Below, piece after piece: positions 22,467 through 31,437 of a stretch of 37,949 nucleotides of DNA; position 1 is the first letter of the stretch, and every line of letters begins with the position of its first letter. The position numbers and the translations under genes are program-made. Source of the DNA: an uncultured Gammaproteobacteria bacterium. Its GTDB lineage: Bacteria; Pseudomonadota; Gammaproteobacteria; Magnimaribacterales; TMED112. The stretch is from the NCBI GenBank assembly GCA_913044115.1, contig CAJWNO010000007.1:1-37949 (forward strand), written 5' to 3'. The notes under the pieces were generated by a model. The model did no database searches, was not told the DNA's origin, and saw nothing but the letters and a program-made list of their open reading frames with translations.

Positions 22467-23069
22467 ATGATCCTTAACCCTCAACATTTAAAAATTTTCG
22501 GTAATAATATTTCAGTAGGAGACTATGCAACTTTAATTACGGCACCGGATAAGCGCATAGATTTATCAACCTGGGAAACTGACAAAATAAATGGAGATAT
22601 ATCTCTTGGGGCATACATCTTAATATCACCTGGAACCAGTATTAGAAGTGCAAAAAAAATCACTATTGGTGAATCAACTATGATTGCTTCAGATGTAACT
22701 ATTACTGACTCAGATTGGCATGGCATCTATGATCGTACAGATTATGTGGCAACACCAAAGGAAGTAGTTATTGAAGACAATGTTTGGATTGGAGAAAAAT
22801 CAATTATTCTCAAAGGCACAAAGATTGGTAAAAACAGTATCATTGGAGCAGGTTCAGTAGTAAGCGGAGAGATCCCAGAAAATGTTGTATATGCTGGCAA
22901 TCCAGCACGGGAAGTAAAAAAACTAGATCAAGAAGATTTTATTACCAGAAAATCACTTTTTGGTGAATCATCTACGTATCTTGATGACTTGCTTACTATT
23001 GAAAAGAAAACGCTTGAAAATAACACTTTTTTTGGATGGGTAAAATCAATTTTTTGGCCAAAAAAATGA
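22467..23069 (+). CDS. Hexapeptide-repeat (left-handed beta-helix) acyltransferase; the real N-terminus probably lies upstream (see findings)
   Basis: Hexapeptide repeats (ISLGAYILISPGTSI, IGESTMIASDVTI, IEDNVWIGEKSIILKGTKIGKNSIIGAGSVVSGEIPENVVYAGNPAREVKKL). Confidence 0.9.
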   Translation: MILNPQHLKIFGNNISVGDYATLITAPDKRIDLSTWETDKINGDISLGAYILISPGTSIRSAKKITIGESTMIASDVTITDSDWHGIYDRTDYVATPKEVVIEDNVWIGEKSIILKGTKIGKNSIIGAGSVVSGEIPENVVYAGNPAREVKKLDQEDFITRKSLFGESSTYLDDLLTIEKKTLENNTFFGWVKSIFWPKK

Positions 23070-24163
23070 AAATTCTAATTGATCGCAACATTCCATATGT
23101 TGAACACTTTTTTCATGACCACCTTGAAAAAATTGAATATTTCTCAGATCAAAACTTTGATATTGAGAAAGTGAAGGAAGATTCTATTGTTGTTGTAAGA
23201 TCAACTTATAAAACGCATGGAAAAAACATTCCTAAGTCTGTGAAATTTATTTGTTCTGCATCAACAGGCGAAGATCATATCGATAAGAATGCTTTAGATA
23301 AAATGAATATTCCTTATGCTTTTTCAACAGGTGCTAATGCAATAGCTGTTAGGGAATATGTCTTGTCTTGTATTGCACTTATGTTGCAAGAAAATAAACT
23401 CAATAAAAATGATCCAGCGCTAATAATTGGTTGCGGTAACATCGGTGAAGGCATTTTTAAAGTTCTTCAATATTTTGGTTTTGATGTAAGTACTTATGAT
23501 CCTTATAAGCCATGCACAAACAGTAATGAAAGCATAGAAGGGTATAGTCTTATCTCATTACATGTCCCGCTCACAAAATCCTCAGAGTCTGAGCATTTCA
23601 CAGAAAACCTTTTTTGTGCTGCAAAATTTGAAATGTGCAAAGAGGGGGCAATTGTTGTCAACACATCGAGAGGAGGTGTTGTATCTGAAAAAGATTTTCT
23701 AGAGTTCAATAGAGACAAAGATTGTATTCACTTAATTTCTGATGTTTATGAAAATGAACCTTCTATTAATAAAGATTTTTTTGAAAAGAACTTATTTGGA
23801 ACGCCACACATAGCTGGACACTCTCAGTATGCTCGTTATCAAATGACAAAAATGGCATACGAAAATATAGCTGATTTCCTCGGGGTCACAATTTATGAAA
23901 AAAACAATACTTTAAAAAATAAGATTATCAGTTTTGACAAAAATACTTTTGATCGCGACATACAAGAATTTGGTTTGCCGATATCTTTAATGCTCGATAC
24001 CTATAATCCCAAACTAGACCATTTTGATTGCTCTGATTTCAAAAAGATTCGTGATAATTACAACAACAGGATTGGATACTCGCAGGTATCGATCCAAAAC
24101 TGTGATTGTAAGTCTGATCTAAGAGCTCTTAAGATGCTTGGATTTAAAGTCGAAGAGAATTAA
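23066..24163 (+). CDS. pdxB: Erythronate-4-phosphate dehydrogenase (ATG at 23066, ATGA overlap with the upstream stop)
   Basis: MKILIDRNIPYVEHFF start; STGEDHIDK, IIGCGNIGEG, NTSRGGVVSE, GTPHIAGHS match PdxB. Confidence 0.93.
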   Translation: MKILIDRNIPYVEHFFHDHLEKIEYFSDQNFDIEKVKEDSIVVVRSTYKTHGKNIPKSVKFICSASTGEDHIDKNALDKMNIPYAFSTGANAIAVREYVLSCIALMLQENKLNKNDPALIIGCGNIGEGIFKVLQYFGFDVSTYDPYKPCTNSNESIEGYSLISLHVPLTKSSESEHFTENLFCAAKFEMCKEGAIVVNTSRGGVVSEKDFLEFNRDKDCIHLISDVYENEPSINKDFFEKNLFGTPHIAGHSQYARYQMTKMAYENIADFLGVTIYEKNNTLKNKIISFDKNTFDRDIQEFGLPISLMLDTYNPKLDHFDCSDFKKIRDNYNNRIGYSQVSIQNCDCKSDLRALKMLGFKVEEN

Positions 24164-24182
24164 AAATAGTACAATTTAGATA

Positions 24183-24566
24183 ATGAAAAAAATTAATGAC
24201 TCGCTTACTGAAGAAGAGCTTATTGTGTTGAGAGATAAAGGCACTGAAAGACCATTTACAGGAAAATTTAACGCTTTTTTTGAGGATGGAATTTATAGGT
24301 GTAAAAACTGTAATCAGGAGTTATTTAAGTCAGATACTAAATTTGATGCTGGCTGCGGATGGCCAAGTTTCTATGAAGCAGCAAATGAGGAAGCTATCAT
24401 TTATAAAGAAGATAACTCAATTTTTGGTAGACCGCGAACTGAAATATTATGTTCTGGTTGTAATGGTCATTTGGGGCATGTTTTTGAAGATGGCCCAGTA
24501 GAAAAAACCGGTCTAAGGTATTGTGTAAATTCAATATCGATGGACTTTGAATCAGAGAATAAATAA
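24183..24566 (+). CDS. msrB: Peptide-methionine (R)-S-oxide reductase
   Basis: 127 aa; two CxxC zinc motifs (CKNC, CSGC); GCGWPSF; GLRYCVNSISMDF. Confidence 0.97.
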   Translation: MKKINDSLTEEELIVLRDKGTERPFTGKFNAFFEDGIYRCKNCNQELFKSDTKFDAGCGWPSFYEAANEEAIIYKEDNSIFGRPRTEILCSGCNGHLGHVFEDGPVEKTGLRYCVNSISMDFESENK

Positions 24567-25874
24567 TTGAAAATTTCGAATTTTTGGAAATCTTCCTTTG
24601 GTTTTTCAGCCTTAACATTTATTTCTAGGATTTTCGGGTACGTAAGAGATTTATTGTTCTCATCCATATTAGGTGCCAGTGTTATACATGACATTTTTGT
24701 TGTAATTTTTAAAATTCCGAACGTTTTTAGAAGTTTTTTTGGAGAAGGTGCTTTAGCTCAATCATTAACGCCTAGCATAATTGAAGCAAAAGAAAATTTA
24801 CGTGAATTTTTGAATCAAATTTTTACAATTTTATTTACGGTCCTTTTAGCTTTTGTACTATTTGTTATTCTGTTTCCGTCAATTTTTGTGAGTATTTTTG
24901 CTCCTGGTTTCATTTCTGATGAATTAAAATTTCTTGCAGCTACTGAATTCCTAACGTATGTCTTTCCTTATATTTTGCTTATCTCACTTGTAGCTTTTTT
25001 TGGGGCAATCCAAAATTCCAAGAAAAAATTCCAAGTTGTTGCTGCTACTCCTATATTATTTAATTTAACCTTAATTACTTTTGCGTTCTTTGCTGAGGAT
25101 CTTTCCTTAAAAGTTATAGGAACTTCAGTTATTGTGGCAGGTATATTGCAACTACTTCTTAATCTGGTGGTTACAAGTAGGCTGGGTTATTTTCCAAGCT
25201 TTACTAAAAAATTCAATAACAGAATACTAAATTCATTTTTTGCAAGATTCCTTCCCGCAATATTAGCGGCTGGTGTTTATCAGCTAAATGTATTGATTGA
25301 TACAATCTTTGCTTCTTTCTTAATATCAGGTAGTCCAACATGGCTGTACTTATCTGATAGGTTGATTCAGTTTCCGATGGGATTATTTGGCGTAGCAATT
25401 GCGCTAGTTGCTCTACCAGACCTAACTGAACAGCTTATAAGTAAGAATAAAAAAGAGTTTATGAAAGTCTTTTATAAGGGTTTCATTTCAACATTCTTAT
25501 TGGGGCTTTTATCTGGATTATTTTATGTGCTTCTCTCATACCAGATTATTCAACTATTATTTTTTAGAGGAGAATTCACAAGTTTTGACGTGAATATGAC
25601 CTCATCTAGTCTAATTGCTTACTCATATGCATTGCCATTTTTATTGAGCTCAAAATTTTTTAATAGCGTGTTTTTTGCTGCATCAAAAACTAGGATTGTT
25701 CTTTTACTAGGATCAGTATCTTTGTTAATAAACTTGATACTTAACTATTTATTCATTTTTACATATGATTGGGGCCATGTAGGTCTGGCATTAGCAACGA
25801 CATTCGCTGCCATGACAGTATGGTTGCTGGCTATAATTTTTATTTTTAGGATGAATTCACAAAGAGCGATATGA
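24567..25874 (+). CDS. murJ: Lipid II flippase MurJ, C-terminally short, TTG start
   Basis: 435 aa; GFSALTFISRIFGYVRDLLFSSILG, FGEGALAQSLTP; MVF family; murJ-ribF-ileS order. Confidence 0.93.
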   Translation: MKISNFWKSSFGFSALTFISRIFGYVRDLLFSSILGASVIHDIFVVIFKIPNVFRSFFGEGALAQSLTPSIIEAKENLREFLNQIFTILFTVLLAFVLFVILFPSIFVSIFAPGFISDELKFLAATEFLTYVFPYILLISLVAFFGAIQNSKKKFQVVAATPILFNLTLITFAFFAEDLSLKVIGTSVIVAGILQLLLNLVVTSRLGYFPSFTKKFNNRILNSFFARFLPAILAAGVYQLNVLIDTIFASFLISGSPTWLYLSDRLIQFPMGLFGVAIALVALPDLTEQLISKNKKEFMKVFYKGFISTFLLGLLSGLFYVLLSYQIIQLLFFRGEFTSFDVNMTSSSLIAYSYALPFLLSSKFFNSVFFAASKTRIVLLLGSVSLLINLILNYLFIFTYDWGHVGLALATTFAAMTVWLLAIIFIFRMNSQRAI

Positions 25875-26755
25875 GTATAGGTTTTTCAGCAACAATAGGA
25901 AATTTTGATGGTGTACATTTAGGCCATCAAGATTTAATTGATAATGTAAAAGAAGCTGCAAAGAAAAATAATTTAAAAACTAAGGTATTAACATTTAATC
26001 CATACCCTTTTGAATTTTTTCAATGGAATAAAAAAAGAATACTTTCTGAGTTAGATAAAAAAATAATTTTTGATGAACTCGAGATAGATGTTGTCCAATC
26101 GATTGAATTTAATGAAAAATTTCGAAGCCAAACGGCCAATGAATTCTTCATTAATTATTTGGTAAATGAGAATGTAAGGCACCTAATTGTTGGTAAAGAT
26201 TTTAAATTTGGTAAAGACCGTTTGGGTAACTTAGATCTTTTATCAAAACTTTGTGCTGAAAGTGAAATTCAATTAAATGTTATAGATGACTTTAAGACTG
26301 AGGGCACAAAAATTAGTAGCACACTTATCAGAGAGCATCTTTCCAATGCAAAGTTCAAAGAGGCTTCTGGGTGTCTAGGAAGGCCTTACGTAATATCTGG
26401 TGAAGTGATAAAAGGAAAAAGCCTAGGAAAAAGAATATCTACTCCAACTGCCAATATAAAAATTGATAATGTTGATTTCTGCTTTAGTGGTGTTTATTTA
26501 GGAAAAACATCAATAGAAAACGAAAACTATTTTTGCATAGTAAATTTTGGCCCAAAGCCAACTTTTGATGATTACCGACAATCACTTGAAGCCCATATTC
26601 TAGAATTTGACAAAAATATCTACGATCAGGCATTGAGCATTGAATTTTTATGTAAAATTAGAGATCAAGTTAAATTTAACTCAGTTGAAGAACTCAAGAT
26701 TCAAATCAATGAAGACAAAAATAAGGCAAGGGAGCTAGTAAAGGTTTATGAGTGA
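25871..26755 (+). CDS. ribF: Bifunctional riboflavin kinase / FMN adenylyltransferase
   Basis: 294 aa; IGNFDGVHLGHQ; FKFGKDRLGN; GKRISTPTANI. Confidence 0.97.
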   Translation: MSIGFSATIGNFDGVHLGHQDLIDNVKEAAKKNNLKTKVLTFNPYPFEFFQWNKKRILSELDKKIIFDELEIDVVQSIEFNEKFRSQTANEFFINYLVNENVRHLIVGKDFKFGKDRLGNLDLLSKLCAESEIQLNVIDDFKTEGTKISSTLIREHLSNAKFKEASGCLGRPYVISGEVIKGKSLGKRISTPTANIKIDNVDFCFSGVYLGKTSIENENYFCIVNFGPKPTFDDYRQSLEAHILEFDKNIYDQALSIEFLCKIRDQVKFNSVEELKIQINEDKNKARELVKVYE

Positions 26756-29486
26756 TAAGAAAGATCAAAAACTAAACTTGCCAACAACAAGCATTCCCAT
26801 GAAGGCTAACCTAAATATAAGAGAGCCTGAAATGTTAAAAGAATGGGATGAGAGACAGGTTTATAAGAAGATAAGATCAAAAAGAGAAGGTAGAGAAAAA
26901 TTTCTACTGCATGATGGACCACCGTATGCAAATGGAAACATTCATCTTGGTCATGCTGTGAACAAGGTTCTGAAAGATATCATTATTCGTTCAAAAACTT
27001 TAGAAGGTTTCGATGCTCCATACGTACCAGGGTGGGATTGCCATGGTCTTCCTATTGAACATCAAGTTGAAAAAAAGATTGGTAAAAAGAGAAGAGAAAT
27101 AAGTCAATCAGAGTTCAGAGATTTGTGTAGGGAATTTGCTAAAGAGCAAATCCTTTTACAAAAGGATGATTTTATTAGGCTCGGAGTATTCGGTGCTTGG
27201 GATGAACGCTACGCAAGTTTAGATAAGTCGTTTGAGGGACAAGCAATCAACGGTTTCGCTCGCATTTATCATAATGGTCATGTAGAAAAGGGTTTCAAAC
27301 CTGTCCATTGGTGTTTAGAGTGCTCATCTTCATTAGCTGAAGCAGAAGTTGAATATATTGATAAAGATTCAATCTCTATCGATGTTAAGTTCGAATTAAA
27401 TGATCAAAGTTCAGATAAGTTGGCCAAGTCGCTTGGAATGGAATTAGATAAAAAAGTTTGTGTGGTAATTTGGACTACTACACCTTGGACCATACCAGGC
27501 AATCAGGCAGTTTGTTGTAATCCCGAAATAAATTACAAAATTCTTGAATCAGAAACTGAGTATTTGTTAGTAGCGGAAGATCTCTTAGATGAGTGTTTAG
27601 AAAGATGGGAAGACAAAAAAATTAATGATCTCAAAATGTCTTTTAAAGGAGCAGAACTTGAAGAATATATACTTTTACATCCCCTATATAAGAGAGAAAC
27701 TCCAGTATTGTTTGGTGATCACGTAACAACTGAAACTGGTACAGGTTTTGTACATACTGCACCAGCGCACGGTGTTGACGATTTCAATGTATGTTGCCAG
27801 AAAAAAATTGACATAGTAAATCCAATTTCAATGAATGGTTGCTACAAAGAAGACGTAGGACTATTTTCTGGTACACATGTGCGAAAAGTAGAGCCCATAG
27901 TAATAGAGGAGCTTGAGAAAAGTAATAGTCTTCTCAATCAAGAAAATTACCATCATAGCTACCCACACTGTTGGAGGCATAAAACCCCTTTAATTTTTAT
28001 GGCAACTCCTCAATGGTTTATTTCTATGTCTAAATCAGGTTTATTAGAAGGTGCAAATAGGGCAATTGAAGATGTTAATTTTATTCCTGATTGGGGAAAA
28101 GAAAGAATGCAAATTATGCTTCAAGACAGACCAGACTGGTGTATCTCAAGACAAAGAGACTGGGGTATTCCAATAACTCTACTCTATCAAAGTGATACTG
28201 GTGAACCACACCCAGATCAAGATGAAATTTTTAATAAAGCATCTCAAGCTATCAAGGACAATGGCATTGATTCATGGAATAGTCTGGACCTTGATACAGA
28301 TGATAAAAATTATGAGAAATCAAAAGATATCTTTGATGTTTGGTTTGATTCAGGTATCACGCATTATTGTGTCATGGATGAAATATTTGGGCCAAACACA
28401 CAATCTGATCTGTATTTAGAAGGTAGCGATCAACATAGAGGGTGGTTTCAATCCTCCTTACTTACTTCAATAGCTATGAAAGGTACAGCTCCTTATAAAT
28501 CTGTTCTTACTCATGGCTTCGTTGTTGATGAGGATGGAAGAAAAATGTCTAAGTCAATAGGCAATGTTGTTACTCCTCAAGAAGTAATAAAAGACTCAGG
28601 TGCAGATATTCTGCGGTATTGGATAGCATCAACTGATTTTAGAGGCGAGATGGCATTCTCTAAAGATATTTTCAATAGATCTATAGATGGATTCAGAAGA
28701 ATAAGAAACACTATGAGATTCATGGTTTCAAACCTGTACGATTATCAAAAAGATTTTAATAAAGAAGAATTACTTTTTCTTGATAGGGTTATCTTATCAA
28801 GGGCTTATAAGCTTCAAGAAGATATAAGAGAAAATTACAAAAATTATAATTTGCATCAAATAATTTCTAGAGTCTTAAATTTTTGCGTTAACGATTTAGG
28901 AGGCATGTATCTTGACGTTATAAAAGATCGTCTTTATACAATGAAAGCTGATTCGACAGGAAGAAGGTCTGCACAATACAGCATAGACGAAATTTTAAAA
29001 ATTTTAGTTAAAAGTATTTCACCAATATTGCCTTTCACTGCATATGAATTTGAAGAAAGCTTAAACCCAGGTAAAGGTGATGAAGTATTTTATACAGAAT
29101 TTATTGAAAATGATGACCTTGCAACCAAAGAAGATATTGAAAGGTTCGATTTCCTTCTCTCACTTAGAGCTAGGGTCTATCAAGCAATTGAATTAGAGAG
29201 ACAAAACGGGAATATAAAAAATGCTCTCGACTGTGATTTAGACATAACACTTCCCAAACAAGAATTTGACCTTATTTCATTATTAAGCGAAGAGCTTTCC
29301 AAATTCTTTATAAGTTCAAGTTGTGTTGTTAAAGAAGGGGACGCTGAAGCAATAAATGTGAAAAAATCACAGCATGAAAAATGCTCGAGATGTTGGCATA
29401 GATCAGAAAAACTTAATGATGAAAGCGTTTGCCAAAGATGCGAAGTTAATATGAATGGTGACGGAGAAATTAGGAGTTTCTTTTAA
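26748..29486 (+). CDS. ileS: Isoleucyl-tRNA synthetase
   Basis: 912 aa; HIGH-type PYANGNIHLGHA; KMSKS; C-terminal zinc cluster CSRCWH...CQRC. Confidence 0.98.
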   Translation: MSDKKDQKLNLPTTSIPMKANLNIREPEMLKEWDERQVYKKIRSKREGREKFLLHDGPPYANGNIHLGHAVNKVLKDIIIRSKTLEGFDAPYVPGWDCHGLPIEHQVEKKIGKKRREISQSEFRDLCREFAKEQILLQKDDFIRLGVFGAWDERYASLDKSFEGQAINGFARIYHNGHVEKGFKPVHWCLECSSSLAEAEVEYIDKDSISIDVKFELNDQSSDKLAKSLGMELDKKVCVVIWTTTPWTIPGNQAVCCNPEINYKILESETEYLLVAEDLLDECLERWEDKKINDLKMSFKGAELEEYILLHPLYKRETPVLFGDHVTTETGTGFVHTAPAHGVDDFNVCCQKKIDIVNPISMNGCYKEDVGLFSGTHVRKVEPIVIEELEKSNSLLNQENYHHSYPHCWRHKTPLIFMATPQWFISMSKSGLLEGANRAIEDVNFIPDWGKERMQIMLQDRPDWCISRQRDWGIPITLLYQSDTGEPHPDQDEIFNKASQAIKDNGIDSWNSLDLDTDDKNYEKSKDIFDVWFDSGITHYCVMDEIFGPNTQSDLYLEGSDQHRGWFQSSLLTSIAMKGTAPYKSVLTHGFVVDEDGRKMSKSIGNVVTPQEVIKDSGADILRYWIASTDFRGEMAFSKDIFNRSIDGFRRIRNTMRFMVSNLYDYQKDFNKEELLFLDRVILSRAYKLQEDIRENYKNYNLHQIISRVLNFCVNDLGGMYLDVIKDRLYTMKADSTGRRSAQYSIDEILKILVKSISPILPFTAYEFEESLNPGKGDEVFYTEFIENDDLATKEDIERFDFLLSLRARVYQAIELERQNGNIKNALDCDLDITLPKQEFDLISLLSEELSKFFISSSCVVKEGDAEAINVKKSQHEKCSRCWHRSEKLNDESVCQRCEVNMNGDGEIRSFF

Positions 29487-29939
29487 TTGAAATACTTATA
29501 CTTATTTGCAGCAGTTTTATTAGCTGATCTAGGAGTTAAATTTTTCCTTAATACATCTAATATTGAATCTATAACTTTGATTCCATATTTTTTGGATTTT
29601 TATCTCACGAAAAATACTGGTATTGCATTAAGTTTGTTTAGCTCTTCTGGCGGGCTAACACAATTATTTTTAACGCTTACTATATTTGCTGCCTTGGTAT
29701 TTTTGGGCTACACCTTTTTTGGTACAGAAGATAAACATCAAAAGCTTGGTCTTATATTTGTGCTTTCAGGAGGTTTTGGAAACTTTTTAGAAAGATTATT
29801 TTTTGGCTCTGTTACAGATTATCTTCACTTAAGGATTGGAACAAACTCATTATTTGTTTTTAATCTTGCAGACTTTTTTATAACATTAGGTGCCATAATA
29901 ATTGTTCTAACCTGGTTAAAAAATGGAAAAAATGTCTAA
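29487..29939 (+). CDS. lspA: Prolipoprotein signal peptidase (signal peptidase II), TTG start
   Basis: 150 aa, 4 TM; TKNTGIALSLF, GNFLERLFFGSVTDYLHL, FNLADFFI. Confidence 0.96.
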   Translation: MKYLYLFAAVLLADLGVKFFLNTSNIESITLIPYFLDFYLTKNTGIALSLFSSSGGLTQLFLTLTIFAALVFLGYTFFGTEDKHQKLGLIFVLSGGFGNFLERLFFGSVTDYLHLRIGTNSLFVFNLADFFITLGAIIIVLTWLKNGKNV

Positions 29940-30870
29940 AGAAATTGTCTTAGCTAACCCAAGAGGATTTTGTGCAGGAGTTGATCGTGCGATCGATATA
30001 GTTGAAAAATCCTTGGAAAAATTTGATGAACCAGTTTTTGTGCGACATCAAGTGGTCCACAATAAAAAAGTTGTCGAGGATTTAGAAAAAAAAGGAGTTA
30101 AATTCGTCAAAGAAATAGATGAAATTCCTGATAATGCAGTGGCAATATTTAGCGCTCATGGGGTAAGTAAATCAGTTGAGGATGAGGCGAAAAATAGAAA
30201 ATTTATGTATTTTGATGCAACATGTCCTTTAGTTACTAAAGTTCATCTTGAAGTTCAAAGACATGCACGCAAAGGTCGAGATATTGTCCTCATAGGGCAC
30301 AAAGGCCATCCAGAAGTTATAGGCACTTTAGGCCGTCATCCTGCAGATTCAGATACAAATATATATTTAGTAGAAGATTATGAAGATATAAATAAATTAG
30401 AGATAAATTCTTCTGAAATTGCTTATGTAACTCAAACAACTTTATCAGTGGATGAGACGAAAGGCCTTATTGAAGCTCTTCAAGTGAAGTACCCTCAAAT
30501 AATTGGACCAAGTGCCGACGATATTTGTTATGCCACACAAAACAGACAGGATGCGGTGAAACAGCTATCTCTTGAATGTGAAATAGTGTTGGTTATTGGC
30601 TCTAAAACTAGCTCTAACTCCAACAGGTTAAAAGAATTAGCTGAAAAATGTGGAACAAAATCATTCCTTATTGATGATAAATCTGACATCAATATTGAAG
30701 AATTAAAGCATGCAACTTCTGTAGGTATTACCGCAGGTGCTTCAGCACCAGAAGAAATAGTTCAAGAAGTAATTTCTTTTCTATTTCCACTTGGCTATAA
30801 GACTGTAAGAAATTTATCTGAAAATAACGAAAGCATGACTTTCAAACTTCCTAAAGAACTAGCAGACTAA
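29923..30870 (+). CDS. ispH: 4-hydroxy-3-methylbut-2-enyl diphosphate reductase
   Basis: 315 aa; ANPRGFCAGVDRAI; VRHQVVHN; FDATCPLVTKVH; ICYATQNRQDAV. Confidence 0.98.
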   Translation: MEKMSKEIVLANPRGFCAGVDRAIDIVEKSLEKFDEPVFVRHQVVHNKKVVEDLEKKGVKFVKEIDEIPDNAVAIFSAHGVSKSVEDEAKNRKFMYFDATCPLVTKVHLEVQRHARKGRDIVLIGHKGHPEVIGTLGRHPADSDTNIYLVEDYEDINKLEINSSEIAYVTQTTLSVDETKGLIEALQVKYPQIIGPSADDICYATQNRQDAVKQLSLECEIVLVIGSKTSSNSNRLKELAEKCGTKSFLIDDKSDINIEELKHATSVGITAGASAPEEIVQEVISFLFPLGYKTVRNLSENNESMTFKLPKELAD

Positions 30871-30912
30871 TTCACTGTCGTATTGTTAGCTTCGAAGGTT
30901 TAAAATCATACA

Positions 30913-31437
30913 ATGAGCCTCAAGATTGAAAATAATCTTATCGTTGGAGCTGAGGTTGAATTGTCACCAAACAGTTCAGAAAGGTATGACGATATAGAAT
31001 TGGTAGTAATTCACTGCATAAGCCTACCTGAGGGCGAATATAATAATAATTACCCAAAAGATTTATTTTTGAATAGGCTTGATTTCAGTATTCATCCAAG
31101 TTTTGAAACCTTAGAAAATCTTAAGGTTTCATCTCATCTTCTAATCAATAGGGATGGCACATTGCTTCAATTTGTGCCATTCGATAGATGTGCATGGCAC
31201 GCTGGACAATCAATATTTGAAGGCAGAGAAGATTGCAATAAGTTTTCCATAGGGATAGAACTTGAGGGGACAGTTAAAGAAAGCTACACCGATAAGCAAT
31301 ACCTTGTATTGAGTGACATAATTAATTTATTAAAGAGTAAATACCCAATCAAAAAAATTGTTGCACATAGCGAAATTGCTGCAGGTCGCAAAGATGATCC
31401 AGGCCCGTATTTCAATTGGGAAAAAATAAATGATTGA
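30913..31437 (+). CDS. ampD: 1,6-anhydro-N-acetylmuramyl-L-alanine amidase AmpD
   Basis: 174 aa; VVIHCISLPEGEY, VSSHLLINRDGTLLQFV, CAWHAGQS, HSEIAAGRKDDPGPYFNW. Confidence 0.95.
   Translation: MSLKIENNLIVGAEVELSPNSSERYDDIELVVIHCISLPEGEYNNNYPKDLFLNRLDFSIHPSFETLENLKVSSHLLINRDGTLLQFVPFDRCAWHAGQSIFEGREDCNKFSIGIELEGTVKESYTDKQYLVLSDIINLLKSKYPIKKIVAHSEIAAGRKDDPGPYFNWEKIND

Noticed and set aside
24280-24501. 73-aa plus-strand ORF inside msrB in another frame
   Set aside because: msrB is intact and conserved in its own frame; the alternative translation has no domain signal.
28192-28419. 75-aa plus-strand alternate-frame ORF in ileS
   Set aside because: Fully inside intact ileS, no independent support.
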